A stretch of 64,000 nt of DNA from positions 930,001-994,000 of the forward strand of contig CBDFGV010000003.1 of the NCBI GenBank assembly GCA_965247245.1, given 5' to 3'. Positions 25,010-34,132 of this stretch are shown here, piece after piece. The notes under the pieces were generated by a model. The model saw only the letters and a list, made by a program, of their open reading frames with translations, was not told the DNA's origin and did no database searches. The stretch is from Tectiglobus sp965247245 (GTDB taxonomy: Bacteria; Pseudomonadota; Alphaproteobacteria; Rhizobiales; Hyphomicrobiaceae). A program made the position numbers and the translations under genes. Numbering within the stretch: the stretch's first letter is position 1; each line of letters starts with the position of its first letter.

Positions 25010-25714
25010 ATGGCCCTGACATTACGACGTGCCGAAGAGCGTGGTGGCGCCAATCTCGGCTGGTTAGACTCCAAACACAGCTTTTCATTCGGACACTATT
25101 ACGATCCCAACCATCTCGGCTTTGGTCCGCTACGCGTGATCAACGAAGATCGCGTTGCTCCGGGCGGTGGTTTCCCGACCCATCCACACGGCGACATGGA
25201 GATCATTTCCTATGTCCTCGATGGTGCTCTTGAGCATCGCGATAGCCTCGGTACAGGATCCGTGATCAAGCCAGGCGATATTCAACGCATGACCGCTGGC
25301 ACAGGCGTACGCCACAGCGAATACAACGCGTCGAAAACTGACCCGGTCCACTTTCTCCAGATCTGGATTGTACCGGAGCGTGATGGGCTCGAACCATCTT
25401 ATGAGCAGAAGACATTCTCGTTCGAAGACAAGCGCGGCGTGTTGCGCTTGATAGGTTCCCGCGACGGACGCGATGGTTCAATCGTCATCCACCAGGATGT
25501 CAACCTCTACGCATCCGTCCTGTTACAGGGTGAGAGCGTCACACACGACGTCCAGCAAGCGCGCGGCGCTTGGATCCAGGTCACGGCAGGTCAGCTCACC
25601 GTCAATGGCACGGTGATCAAGGCAGGTGACGGCCTTTCCAAAGCCGAGCCTGGACAATTGCAGCTCTCGGCAAATGAACAAGCGGAATTTCTTCTGTTTG
25701 ACCTGACGTACTAA
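25010..25714 (+). CDS. Pirin-family protein
   Basis: A 234-residue bicupin of the pirin family. The N-terminal cupin carries the metal ligands in F-P-T-H-P-H-G-D-M-E and R-H-S-E-Y-N, matching the His-His-His-Glu set of pirin. Bacterial members include quercetin 2,3-dioxygenase-like enzymes and redox-sensing regulators; the role here is not known. The ATG at 25010 is chosen since homology starts there (A-L-T-L-R-R-A-E-E-R) and a GGGAG site precedes it. A stable tetraloop hairpin lies after its stop. Confidence 0.9.
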   Translation: MALTLRRAEERGGANLGWLDSKHSFSFGHYYDPNHLGFGPLRVINEDRVAPGGGFPTHPHGDMEIISYVLDGALEHRDSLGTGSVIKPGDIQRMTAGTGVRHSEYNASKTDPVHFLQIWIVPERDGLEPSYEQKTFSFEDKRGVLRLIGSRDGRDGSIVIHQDVNLYASVLLQGESVTHDVQQARGAWIQVTAGQLTVNGTVIKAGDGLSKAEPGQLQLSANEQAEFLLFDLTY

Positions 25715-25728
25715 GCGGGTCCCCAAAA

Positions 25729-25750
25729 GCCGCCGGCTTCGGTCGGCGGC
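25729..25750 (+). terminator. Hairpin with cUUCGg tetraloop after pirin gene
   Basis: Arms 25729-25737 and 25742-25750 form nine pairs (one G-U) around a UUCG loop closed by C-G, one of the most stable RNA loops. No U-run follows, so it may act as a weak or Rho-assisted terminator or a 3' stabiliser between pirin and lysR. Confidence 0.7.
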
Positions 25751-25781
25751 ACTCCCGAACCCCCTCCGATGAGTTGAAGCC

Positions 25782-26711
25782 ATGCCATTGCGACGTCTGC
25801 CGCCGTTGAACGCATTGCGCGCGTTCGAAGCTGCGGCGCGACACTCTTCCTTCAAGTTGGCAGCTGATGAATTAGCCGTAACACCGGCAGCCATCAGCCA
25901 ACAAATCAGGCTGCTGGAAGCAGAACTCGAGGTGACATTGTTTCGCCGTGAGCCGCGCTCCGTCGTGGTGACGGCGGGCGGGCGGCGACTACAGGCAGAG
26001 TTAGCGGAGGCTTTCACAAAGATCCATGCCGCGGTCGAGGATCTGCGCGCGCCTGATCATCAATCTCTGATCATTACTTGCTCTGCACCACTGTTGAACA
26101 AGTGGCTTGTGCCGATCCTGTCGCGGTTCGCCGACCAATTTCCGGACATTACCATTCAGATTGATGCAAGGTTTGGGATCGCTGACTTAACGACGTCGGG
26201 ACCAAACGTGGCGATACGTTTTGGCAGTCCACCCGAGCCAGACCTCTACAGCGAGGAGATCTTTGATGAGACGCTCATTCCTTTGGCAAGTCCCGAGCTT
26301 GTTGAAAGGTTGAAGCTCGAGGTTCCCGAAGACATCCGGCGAGCACCACTCATCCATGATGACAGCCTGACCGAACGTTTTCCCGGAGCACCGACTTGGA
26401 GCCACTGGTTCGAACAGGTCGGTATTAACCCGTCTCAGGCCAACCGCGGTGTGCACTTTGGCTCTTACGGAGATCAGGCGGTGGATGCTGCAGTAGGCGG
26501 TGTTGGGGTACTGCTGGGACGATCACTACTTGCCTGCAACGACCTCCAGGCCGGGCGCCTGATCTCACCCTTCGGTCCGACCATCGCATTAAACCTTCGC
26601 TACTACCTGGTCTGTGCCGCTGGCACGGAACAGACACCGGCGATTGCAGCCTTCCTTGATTGGGCACGGCGGGAAGCTGCCGCCACAAAGGCCAACCAAC
26701 CGTTGCTCTGA
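25782..26711 (+). CDS. LysR-family transcriptional regulator (GcvA-like)
   Basis: A 309-residue LysR protein whose start (L-R-R-L-P-P-L-N-A-L-R-A-F-E-A-A-A-R) is characteristic of the GcvA-like branch. The helix-turn-helix covers S-F-K-L-A-A-D-E-L-A-V-T-P-A-A-I-S-Q-Q. It is co-directional with pirin upstream and with the isochorismatase-like hydrolase gene downstream, 160 bases away. It might control either; nothing in the sequence decides this. Confidence 0.9.
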   Translation: MPLRRLPPLNALRAFEAAARHSSFKLAADELAVTPAAISQQIRLLEAELEVTLFRREPRSVVVTAGGRRLQAELAEAFTKIHAAVEDLRAPDHQSLIITCSAPLLNKWLVPILSRFADQFPDITIQIDARFGIADLTTSGPNVAIRFGSPPEPDLYSEEIFDETLIPLASPELVERLKLEVPEDIRRAPLIHDDSLTERFPGAPTWSHWFEQVGINPSQANRGVHFGSYGDQAVDAAVGGVGVLLGRSLLACNDLQAGRLISPFGPTIALNLRYYLVCAAGTEQTPAIAAFLDWARREAAATKANQPLL

Positions 26712-26871
26712 AAGTGCGTTGAGCAAGCAGAGCTGAGGCTGAGACTTAGAAACTATCGTTTGTTGCAAGGAGCGACGGAGCCCACCTAGGAAACATCAAT
26801 AATCAGCAGAAAACTGCAATGAGCAACAGTGTAGTGGACCTACCCACTCGAAGAGCATGGAGATGACAACG

Positions 26872-27552
26872 ATGAGTGAGAAACTTGAAGTCCTGACCCC
26901 CGAGAACAGTCAATTGATCTTCATTGATCATCAACCGCAAATGGCATTCGGCGTCCAGTCAATTGATCGCCAGACATTGAAGAACAACGTCGTCGGCTTG
27001 GCGAAGGCAGCAAAGATTTTCAACATTCCAACAACGATCACGACAGTCGAAACTGAGGCCTTCTCTGGCCACACCTATCCCGAGCTTCTGGCCGTCTTCC
27101 CGGAGCATCCCCTACTTGAGCGCACGTCAATGAATTCGTGGGACGACCAGAAGGTACGCGATGCTCTCGCGCAGAACGGTCGCAAGAAGATCATTGTCTC
27201 CGGTTTATGGACCGAGGTGTGCAACACGACGTTCGCACTCAGCGCCATGCTCGAGGGCGGCTATGAAATCTACATGGTCGCTGATGCCTCCGGTGGCACG
27301 ACGACAGAGGCACACAACTTTGCAATGGACCGCATGGTCCAGGCAGGAGTTGTGCCGATGACTTGGCAGCAAGTTCTCCTTGAGTGGCAACGCGACTGGG
27401 CGCACCGCGATACCTATGATGCTGTCATGGATCTCGTGAAGGAACACTCTGGCGCTTACGGCATGGGTGTCGATTACGCATACACCATGGTCCACAAGTC
27501 CGATGAGCGGGTCAAGCACGGCCCACGCATCGAACCAGCGGCCGCCGCCTAA
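26872..27552 (+). CDS. Isochorismatase-family hydrolase (YcaC-like)
   Basis: A 226-residue cysteine hydrolase. The catalytic Asp is in L-I-F-I-D-H-Q-P-Q-M and the nucleophile Cys in G-L-W-T-E-V-C-N-T-T-F. The Q-P-Q-M and T-E-V-C-N blocks point to the YcaC subgroup, whose substrate is unsettled. The start is ambiguous: ATG at 26872 has GGAG nine bases before it, while ATG at 26857 is also in frame. It begins a co-directional run with two amidohydrolases, which suggests amide or carbamate breakdown. Confidence 0.88.
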   Translation: MSEKLEVLTPENSQLIFIDHQPQMAFGVQSIDRQTLKNNVVGLAKAAKIFNIPTTITTVETEAFSGHTYPELLAVFPEHPLLERTSMNSWDDQKVRDALAQNGRKKIIVSGLWTEVCNTTFALSAMLEGGYEIYMVADASGGTTTEAHNFAMDRMVQAGVVPMTWQQVLLEWQRDWAHRDTYDAVMDLVKEHSGAYGMGVDYAYTMVHKSDERVKHGPRIEPAAAA

Positions 27553-27629
27553 CCGCGCTCGCTCGCGGGACTCGCCCCGGCCAAAAAAACAGATTGCGAA
27601 CAGCCAGTGCCGGACTTCGTAGGAACGAG

Positions 27630-27652
27630 GCCGGTATTGACACGATACCGGC
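27630..27652 (+). terminator. Hairpin before the Tat amidohydrolase gene
   Basis: Perfect 8-base arms at 27630-27637 and 27645-27652 (GCCGGTAT/ATACCGGC) enclose a 7-base loop, 54 bases upstream of the start at 27707. With no T-run after it, it could be a processing or stability element, or an operator, between two co-directional genes. Confidence 0.55.
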
Positions 27653-27706
27653 TTGTCTGCCGCCAACCGTGCAGCAAGTCAGCGACACTTCCGAATGGAG
27701 TTGATC

Positions 27707-29509
27707 ATGAGCAAAACCAAACACCTGCCACTCGATCGTCGCGCATTTTTAGCCAGCTCTGCCGCAATGGTGGCAATGGGGGCGGCACCAGCCATCGCAC
27801 AGGCGTCTGCAGCCGAGCTGGTTCTTGTCAATGCGCGTATCAAGACAATGGACCCAGACCGCCCGGAGGCCACAGCTCTTGCTGCGCGTGGTGGGACATT
27901 TGTGGCGGTCGGTGACCGCAAAGACGTCGCCTCGTTAATCGGACCATTTACGCAGGTCATCGATGCCCAGGGGCAACGCGTCATTCCAGGCCTCATTGAC
28001 AGCCACACGCATGCAATCCGCGGTGGCGTCAACTATAACCTGGAAGTCCGCTGGGACGGTGCGGACAGTCTTGAAGAGGCGTTGCATCTCTTGCGCGTCC
28101 AGGCTGAACGCACGCCCGAAGGCCAGTTTATTCGTGTTGCCGGCGGCTTCTCGGAATTCCAGTTCAAGGAGAAGCGGCTGCCGACCGTCGCCGAGTTGGA
28201 CGCTGTCGCGCCAAAGCACCCGGTACTCATCCACCACCTTTATAAGTTGACGCTGCTCAACACACGCGCCACCGAGTACTTCGGCTACAACAAGCCAGGT
28301 CATCCGACTTATCCAGGTGGCATCATTGAAAAGGTCAATGGTGAACCAACCGGCCGTCTGCTCGCAGCGCCATCCGGCTTGCTGATGTACAAGACGCTTT
28401 CCGGCGCGCCCAAACTATCGCTGGTCGATCAGATCAACTCATCGATGCAGTACATGGATGAGCTCAACAGTCTTGGCCTGACCTCGGCGTCCGATGCGGG
28501 CGGCGGCGGCATGGAGTTCCCCGATGCCGACCCATACAAGGTGTTTCGTTGGCTGCACGACCGCGATCTCATGACAGTGCGGGTCGGGTACCACTCGTTC
28601 CCTCAGGTTAAAGGTCGTGAACTGGCCGATTACCAGAAGTGGACGAAGAGCATCAAGCCAGGTACGGGCGACGACATGTTGAAGTTCGTCGGTGCGGGCG
28701 AGAACCTGACCTGGTCGTCTTACGACTATGAGATCTTCGCCGACAAGCGTCCCGACATTGATCGCGACGCCGAAGAGATCCAGACCAAGATCATGACGGT
28801 ACTTGGTGAAGCCGGTTGGCCGTTCCGTCAGCACATCACTTATGACGAAACAGGCGATCGCCTTCTGCCAGTCTACGAAGCTGTTGCCAAAGGCGCGGGT
28901 TTGACCAAGGGCTGGTTTATCGATCATGTCGAGACCTTCTCACCTGGCAACCTTGAGCGCATTGCCAAACTTGGCGGCGGTATCGCACTGCAGAACCGTC
29001 TGCAGTTCCAGGCCGAAGATTTCATCAAAAACTACGGCGAAGAGAAGCTGCGCACGACGCCGAACTTCAGACGCATTCTGGACCTCGGCGTCCCTGTGGG
29101 TGCCGGCACCGATTCAACACGGGTGACCTCCTACAATCCCTGGTACTCGTTACAATGGTTGTCGACAGGTCTCTCCCGCGGTGGCATGCGGATGTACGGC
29201 GATGACAATCTTCTCACGCGCGAAGAGGCGCTGCGCCTGTGGACCGCCGACGCCGCTTGGTTTACCGGAGATGCTGGCCGCAAGGGCGCGATCAAGACCG
29301 GTCAACTTGCTGACTTCGCCGTCCTGGACCGTGATTACTTCACGGTGACAGACGCCGAGATCGCCAAACTGAAATCCGATCTCACCGTGGTCGGCGGCAA
29401 GGTCGTCTACGGCCGAGAAAAGTTTGCGCGGCATGACTTGCGTCATACGCCACCGGTCAGCCCGGAGTGGTCGCCAATCATCACGTTCGGCGATAGCCGC
29501 AACACCTAA
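27707..29509 (+). CDS. Tat-exported YtcJ-type amidohydrolase
   Basis: A 600-residue metal-dependent amidohydrolase of the YtcJ/amidohydrolase 3 type. The N-terminus is a Tat signal (D-R-R-A-F-L-A-S-S, a hydrophobic run, cleavage near A-I-A-Q), so the enzyme should be folded before export to the periplasm. Metal ligands are seen in D-S-H-T-H (H-x-H), Q-H-I-T-Y, D-H-V-E-T and the final G-A-G-T-D-S-T. The ATG at 27707 has a GGAG site and begins the signal. Homologues hydrolyse N-substituted amides or formamides. It is followed by a cytoplasmic paralogue. Confidence 0.9.
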   Translation: MSKTKHLPLDRRAFLASSAAMVAMGAAPAIAQASAAELVLVNARIKTMDPDRPEATALAARGGTFVAVGDRKDVASLIGPFTQVIDAQGQRVIPGLIDSHTHAIRGGVNYNLEVRWDGADSLEEALHLLRVQAERTPEGQFIRVAGGFSEFQFKEKRLPTVAELDAVAPKHPVLIHHLYKLTLLNTRATEYFGYNKPGHPTYPGGIIEKVNGEPTGRLLAAPSGLLMYKTLSGAPKLSLVDQINSSMQYMDELNSLGLTSASDAGGGGMEFPDADPYKVFRWLHDRDLMTVRVGYHSFPQVKGRELADYQKWTKSIKPGTGDDMLKFVGAGENLTWSSYDYEIFADKRPDIDRDAEEIQTKIMTVLGEAGWPFRQHITYDETGDRLLPVYEAVAKGAGLTKGWFIDHVETFSPGNLERIAKLGGGIALQNRLQFQAEDFIKNYGEEKLRTTPNFRRILDLGVPVGAGTDSTRVTSYNPWYSLQWLSTGLSRGGMRMYGDDNLLTREEALRLWTADAAWFTGDAGRKGAIKTGQLADFAVLDRDYFTVTDAEIAKLKSDLTVVGGKVVYGREKFARHDLRHTPPVSPEWSPIITFGDSRNT

Positions 29510-29528
29510 TGCACCACACCTGACACCC

Positions 29529-29551
29529 CCGGAAGCCACGCTGGCTTCCGG
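29529..29551 (+). terminator. Perfect hairpin between the paired amidohydrolase genes
   Basis: Arms 29529-29537 and 29543-29551 (CCGGAAGCC/GGCTTCCGG) pair perfectly over nine bases around a five-base loop, 20 bases after the first amidohydrolase stop. No T-run follows, so partial termination or 3' protection is more likely than full termination. It would allow unequal expression of the two enzymes. Confidence 0.7.
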
Positions 29552-29589
29552 ACAATTCCCCTACCTCTTGATCAATCGGAGCAATTGCG

Positions 29590-31302
29590 ATGGCCGATGT
29601 CATTCTGATCAACGGCAAAATCACCACGTTCGACCCGAACCAGCCCAATGCCAAGGCTATCGCGATCAAAGGTGGCGTCGTAGAAGCCGTGGGCAATGAC
29701 GCTGACATTTCTCGGCTGGCCGACAACGGGACGACAACAATTGATCTGCAAGGTCAATGCGTCATCCCGGGTCTGATCGACAGCCATACTCATATCATTC
29801 GCCAAGGCAACAATTTCGCGATGGAACTGCGCTGGGATGCGGTGCCATCTCTTGCCGATGGGCTCGCAATGCTGAAGGCCCAGGCGCAACGCACACCCGC
29901 CGGTCAATGGATCCGTGTCGTCGGTGGGTGGTCGGCGGACCAATTTGCCGAGAAGCGATTGCCAACACTTGAAGAAATTAATGCGGTGGCGCCGGATGTT
30001 CCGGTTTATGTCCTGCATCTCTATGATCGTGCCTGGCTCAACAAAGCAGCATTGCGCGCATTGGGCATTGATCAGCATTACTATGAGCCGTTTGTGTCGG
30101 GGCGGCTTGAACGTGATGACAACGGCAACCCAACGGGACTGGCACTGGCACGGCCCAATGCGCAACCGCTCTATGCTCTTCTCGACATGACACCAAAGCT
30201 CGACTTCGAGCAGCAGGTGCTATCTACCAAGCACTACTTCCGGGCATTGAACCGCCTCGGCCTGACGTCAGCACTGGATTGCGCCGGTGGATTCCTCAAC
30301 TACCCTGACGACTACGGCGTCATCAGCGAGCTGAACCGCCGCGGCGAACAAACCGTGCGCATTGGTTATCAGCTCTTTGCACAGCGCCCGCTGTTCGAAC
30401 TCGATGACTTCAAGCGTTGGCATGACATCGTCAAACCTGATCAGGGAGACGACTACCTGAAGTGTGTTGGCGCTGGTGAGATGCTCGTCGCATCGGCCTA
30501 TGATTTTGAGGATTTCTCCTACCCCCGGCCTGATCTGCCGAAGCGTATGGAAGGCGACCTCAAACCCGTGCTCGAGTTCCTGTTTGAAAACCGATGGCCG
30601 ATCCGCTTCCACTGCACGTACGAGGAAAGTGCGCATCGCTTGCTGGCGCTGGTCGAAGAAGTCGGGCGCGACAAGGGTATCGACGAACTGAACTGGATTT
30701 TCGACCATGGTGAGACGATCTCCGAGCGGACGATGGAGTGGGTTGCCCGCCTCGGCGGTGGGATATCCTACCAGAACCGCATTGCGTTCCAGACCAACGC
30801 CTATCGCGAGCGCTACGGCGAGGCTGCGTTGCGTGAGGTTATGCCGGTCAAGAAGATGATGGCATCGGGGGCGCCGCTAGCTGCCGGCACGGATGCGACC
30901 CGGGTCTCGTCCTACAACCCATGGCTCGCGATCCACTGGGCGGTTTCGGGCAAGGGACGCGGTGGCGACGTGATCTGGGCACCGGAAAACCGGCTGAGCC
31001 GCGAAGACGCGTTGCGCCACTGGACTGCAGCAGGCGCCTGGTTCAGTCGTGAGCAGGGCAAGAAGGGTCAACTAATGCCAGGGCAGTTCGCGGACCTCGC
31101 AGTCTTGGACCGTGACTACTTCGACGTGGCAGAGGATGAGATCACGGAGATTACTGCCGACATGACAATGACCGGCGGCAGGATCGTTCACGCCGAGGGG
31201 GCACTTTCTGACCACGGGCCACCACCACTTCCGGAACTTCCCGATTGGTCGCCAGTTCCCATCTTTGGAGCACCCGGTGTTCCGGCAGCTGCGCAAAGCT
31301 GA
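29590..31302 (+). CDS. Cytoplasmic YtcJ-type amidohydrolase (paralogue)
   Basis: A 570-residue amidohydrolase clearly paralogous to the preceding gene along its full length, but without a signal peptide: it begins directly with M-A-D-V-I-L-I-N-G-K. Metal-binding motifs are the D-S-H-T-H pair, F-H-C-T-Y, F-D-H-G-E-T and A-A-G-T-D-A-T. A GGAG site lies eight bases before ATG. One copy exported and one retained suggests a substrate handled on both sides of the inner membrane, or divided specificity. Confidence 0.9.
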   Translation: MADVILINGKITTFDPNQPNAKAIAIKGGVVEAVGNDADISRLADNGTTTIDLQGQCVIPGLIDSHTHIIRQGNNFAMELRWDAVPSLADGLAMLKAQAQRTPAGQWIRVVGGWSADQFAEKRLPTLEEINAVAPDVPVYVLHLYDRAWLNKAALRALGIDQHYYEPFVSGRLERDDNGNPTGLALARPNAQPLYALLDMTPKLDFEQQVLSTKHYFRALNRLGLTSALDCAGGFLNYPDDYGVISELNRRGEQTVRIGYQLFAQRPLFELDDFKRWHDIVKPDQGDDYLKCVGAGEMLVASAYDFEDFSYPRPDLPKRMEGDLKPVLEFLFENRWPIRFHCTYEESAHRLLALVEEVGRDKGIDELNWIFDHGETISERTMEWVARLGGGISYQNRIAFQTNAYRERYGEAALREVMPVKKMMASGAPLAAGTDATRVSSYNPWLAIHWAVSGKGRGGDVIWAPENRLSREDALRHWTAAGAWFSREQGKKGQLMPGQFADLAVLDRDYFDVAEDEITEITADMTMTGGRIVHAEGALSDHGPPPLPELPDWSPVPIFGAPGVPAAAQS

Positions 31303-31347
31303 GAGTCAAACTTGAAGCAAGCAACCTCATTGCAACACGGAGCAAAG

Positions 31348-31647
31348 ATGACGAACGACATGACAATTCAGCTGCAAGAACAGGGCAGCAAAGGACGTTA
31401 TGTTGGCCGGGTCCCCGGCTTCGACGACGTTGCGGAGCTGACTTACTCGCGTGCAAGCGCAACATTGATCATCATTGACCACACAGGTGTACCGGATAGC
31501 CTACGCGGTCGTGGCGTCGGCGTCAGACTGGCTGAGCGCGTCGTGGCTGATGCACGCGCACAAGGCTTCAAAATTATTCCGCTTTGCCCGTTCTTCAAGG
31601 CGCAGGCCAATCGTCATCCCGATTGGTCCGACGTGATCCAGGGATGA
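31348..31647 (+). CDS. Small GNAT-like acetyltransferase (NATD1/YjdJ type)
   Basis: A 99-residue protein with the minimal acetyl-CoA-binding core R-G-R-G-V-G-V-R-L and the closing C-P-F-F-K-A-Q-A-N-R-H-P-D-W, marks of the short GNAT family found from bacteria to human NATD1. Its acceptor is unknown. The ATG at 31348 has GGAG before it; an earlier ATG in frame has no such site. Its stop overlaps the next start (ATGA), tying it to the adaptor and exporter. Confidence 0.85.
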   Translation: MTNDMTIQLQEQGSKGRYVGRVPGFDDVAELTYSRASATLIIIDHTGVPDSLRGRGVGVRLAERVVADARAQGFKIIPLCPFFKAQANRHPDWSDVIQG

Positions 31648-32522
31648 GCATGATATTTGCCCTGACCGTTCGATTTATCCGACATGTGGCCGCAATCGGG
31701 TTGCTTGCCTGGATGTCGTTTGCGGGAGCTGCCATGGCACAGCCGGCGCGTGACTGGACGTTTTCCGGACAGGTGGCACCGCGCCAAACTGTCGAGGTCG
31801 CCAACCAGATCAATGGTATCGTCAATCAGATCCATGTCGTCGCCGGTCAGCGCGTGCGCCGTGGTGAACTCCTGGTGTCTCTTGACGATGCCGATGCGAA
31901 GATTGAGGTCGAGGTCGCCATGGCAGCCCTTGAGGAAGCCAACGCCCGACTTGCATTGGCCAATGATGTGGTGCGCCGACAAAAACAGCTCCTTGCGAGC
32001 GGAACAGGCCGAGAAGCGCTCGCGACCGAGCGATCATTGGAAGCAGCCATTGCCAAGGCGGTAGTCAAGCAGGCGGCGGCGCGTCTCGACGCAGCCGAAC
32101 TCGCACTGACACGAACGCAGGTGACAGCGCCGATTGATGGTACGGTCGGCCAACTTCGCGTGGCAAGAGGAGCTTTTGTCGAGGCTGAGGGTGGCAGCGC
32201 CCTGCTTGAGCTTGTGCAGCTCGACCCCGTTCTGGTGTCATATTCGGTACCATACCAAGTTCGCCAGCAGGCGATGAGGCAAGCCGGTGCAAGTACCGTC
32301 GGCGAACTTCTCAAGCGTTTGCGCCTATCCATTCAGCTGCCCGGCGGCAAGACCTATGCAAAGAAGGGACGTGCACTCTTTGAGAGCGCCCGTATTGAAA
32401 CCGATACCAAGGCATTGAAGGTCTGGAGCGAGTTCCCAAATGCGGATCGGATCCTCGTGCCCGGCCTGCAGGTCCGCGTGCATTCACGTCTTCGCGTTGA
32501 TGCGAAGCTAGGAGAGCAGTAA
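31644..32522 (+). CDS. Short periplasmic efflux adaptor (HlyD/MFP family)
   Basis: A 292-residue membrane-fusion protein. A signal peptide or anchor (hydrophobic stretch ending A-A-M-A-Q) is followed by the first biotinyl-lipoyl half (V-A-P-R-Q-T-V-E-V and G-Q-R-V-R-R-G-E-L-L-V-S-L-D-D), an Ala-rich helical hairpin, the second lipoyl half (T-R-T-Q-V-T-A-P-I-D-G-T-V) and a beta-barrel domain. It is shorter than usual RND adaptors and lacks much of the membrane-proximal domain. Starts and stops overlap with the GNAT and MFS genes, so it should work with that MFS exporter. Confidence 0.88.
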   Translation: MSMIFALTVRFIRHVAAIGLLAWMSFAGAAMAQPARDWTFSGQVAPRQTVEVANQINGIVNQIHVVAGQRVRRGELLVSLDDADAKIEVEVAMAALEEANARLALANDVVRRQKQLLASGTGREALATERSLEAAIAKAVVKQAAARLDAAELALTRTQVTAPIDGTVGQLRVARGAFVEAEGGSALLELVQLDPVLVSYSVPYQVRQQAMRQAGASTVGELLKRLRLSIQLPGGKTYAKKGRALFESARIETDTKALKVWSEFPNADRILVPGLQVRVHSRLRVDAKLGEQ

Positions 32523-34132
32523 TGGCTGAGACACCGGCAACGGCCGCCGCCCGTCCATCCCCTTGGGCTCCGTTCCAATACAGCGCGTTCACTGTGCTCT
32601 GGCTGGCAACGGTACTCTCGAACGTTGGCACATGGATGCATGATGTTGGCGCCGGTTGGTTGATGACCGAATTGTCGACGTCACCTCTCACCGTCGCCGC
32701 CGTGCAGGCCGCCACAACGCTGCCGATATTCCTGTTCGCACTATTGGCTGGCGCCATCGCCGACATTGTTGACAGACGATGGTTGCTTATAGTCGTCAAC
32801 TTGTTTGTAGCTGTTGCTGCTGCCGGTCTCGCATTCCTCGTCTATTTGGATCTCGTGACACCAGTTGTCCTCATCCTGTTCACCTTCGTCCTTGGGACAG
32901 GCGCCGCGTTCATGGCACCTGCATGGCAGGCCATTGTGCCGGCGCTCGTGCCGCGCTCTGATCTCTCCTCGGCCATCGCGCTCAATTCGGCTGGCATCAA
33001 CATCAGCCGTGCCATCGGTCCCGCTCTGGCAGGATTTCTAATCGTTGCCCTTGGCGTATGGTCGCCGTTCGCCCTCAACGCGCTCAGCTTCATTGGGATT
33101 ATCGCCGCACTTTTGTGGTGGCGACAGCCGGCCAAGCCTCAGCACAAACTGCCGCCGGAGCATGTCATATCAGGGATCGTTGCGGGATGGCGCTACGTTG
33201 CCAACAGCAAGGCGCTGCGCGCGACCTTGGTCAGAGCGGCCGCATTCTTTGCCTTTGCCAGCGCCTACTGGGCGATGCTGCCGTTGATCGCACGCGAACT
33301 GTTGGCCGGCGGTCCAACGCTCTATGGCTTGCTACTCGGGGCTGTCGGCGGCGGTGCCGTCATTGGCGCACTGGCTCTGCCAACCATCAAACAATGGCTT
33401 GGACCGGACAAGACTGTCGCTGCAGGAACGCTGGGAACCGCGCTTGTGCTGGCGGTCTTTGCAACTGTCGAAAACCAGATTGTTGCCATCGGCGTCTCGG
33501 CCTTGGCCGGCATGTCGTGGATCGCCGTGCTGTCAAGCTTCCACGTCTCTGCCCAGACAGCGCTACCGGACTGGGTTCGCGCCCGTGGGCTATCGTTCTT
33601 CCTAACAGTGTTCTTTGGTGCCATGTCCGGCGGCAGCTTGATCTGGGGACAGGTCGCCTCAAGCGCCGGCATCGTTACCAGTCTGCTGGTCGCTGCAGCA
33701 GGGGCTGTCCTGATGATCCCGCTGACCTGGCGCGCCAAGCTCAACCAGGGCGAACAACTGGACCTCGCACCGTCCATGCATTGGCCCACACCGGTCCTGT
33801 CGGATGAGACGGACACCGTTCGCGGCCCGGTCATGATCCAGGTGACCTACCTGGTGCCGTCTGGCAATGTCACTGAGTTTGCCAACTTGATGGATGAACT
33901 CAAAACGGCACGGCGGCGCGGCGGCGGCTACGGTTGGACACTGATGGAGAGTGCCGAAGATGATGACACGTTCGTTGAGACCTGGTTTGAGGCCTCATGG
34001 ACCGACCATTTGCGCCACCATGATCGCGTCAGTGGCGAAGACCGCAAACTGCAAGAACGCATCAAGGCATTGCTGGCACAGCCGTCAGGCCCGATGGTCA
34101 AGCATTATCTGGCCGGCAATATAAAGGATTGA
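32522..34132 (+). CDS. MFS_3-type exporter with C-terminal ABM-like domain
   Basis: A 536-residue protein. The first ~410 residues are a 12-helix facilitator of the MFS_3 (EntS-like) class, with F-R-N/T-L-W-type opening and D-I-V-D-R-R in the cytoplasmic loop. The last ~100 residues (Q-V-T-Y-L-V, R-R-R-G-G-G-Y-G-W, E-T-W-F-E-A-S-W) form the ferredoxin-like domain typical of full-length members. It would export a small molecule or siderophore-like compound by proton antiport. Its ATG overlaps the adaptor stop (TAATG), which is unusual since MFS_3 exporters rarely travel with an adaptor. Confidence 0.88.
   Translation: MAETPATAAARPSPWAPFQYSAFTVLWLATVLSNVGTWMHDVGAGWLMTELSTSPLTVAAVQAATTLPIFLFALLAGAIADIVDRRWLLIVVNLFVAVAAAGLAFLVYLDLVTPVVLILFTFVLGTGAAFMAPAWQAIVPALVPRSDLSSAIALNSAGINISRAIGPALAGFLIVALGVWSPFALNALSFIGIIAALLWWRQPAKPQHKLPPEHVISGIVAGWRYVANSKALRATLVRAAAFFAFASAYWAMLPLIARELLAGGPTLYGLLLGAVGGGAVIGALALPTIKQWLGPDKTVAAGTLGTALVLAVFATVENQIVAIGVSALAGMSWIAVLSSFHVSAQTALPDWVRARGLSFFLTVFFGAMSGGSLIWGQVASSAGIVTSLLVAAAGAVLMIPLTWRAKLNQGEQLDLAPSMHWPTPVLSDETDTVRGPVMIQVTYLVPSGNVTEFANLMDELKTARRRGGGYGWTLMESAEDDDTFVETWFEASWTDHLRHHDRVSGEDRKLQERIKALLAQPSGPMVKHYLAGNIKD

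Noticed and set aside
24612..25088. 158-codon minus-strand open frame before pirin
   Set aside because: Overlaps the pirin start, Cys/Trp/Ser-rich, no family likeness and no convincing ribosome site.
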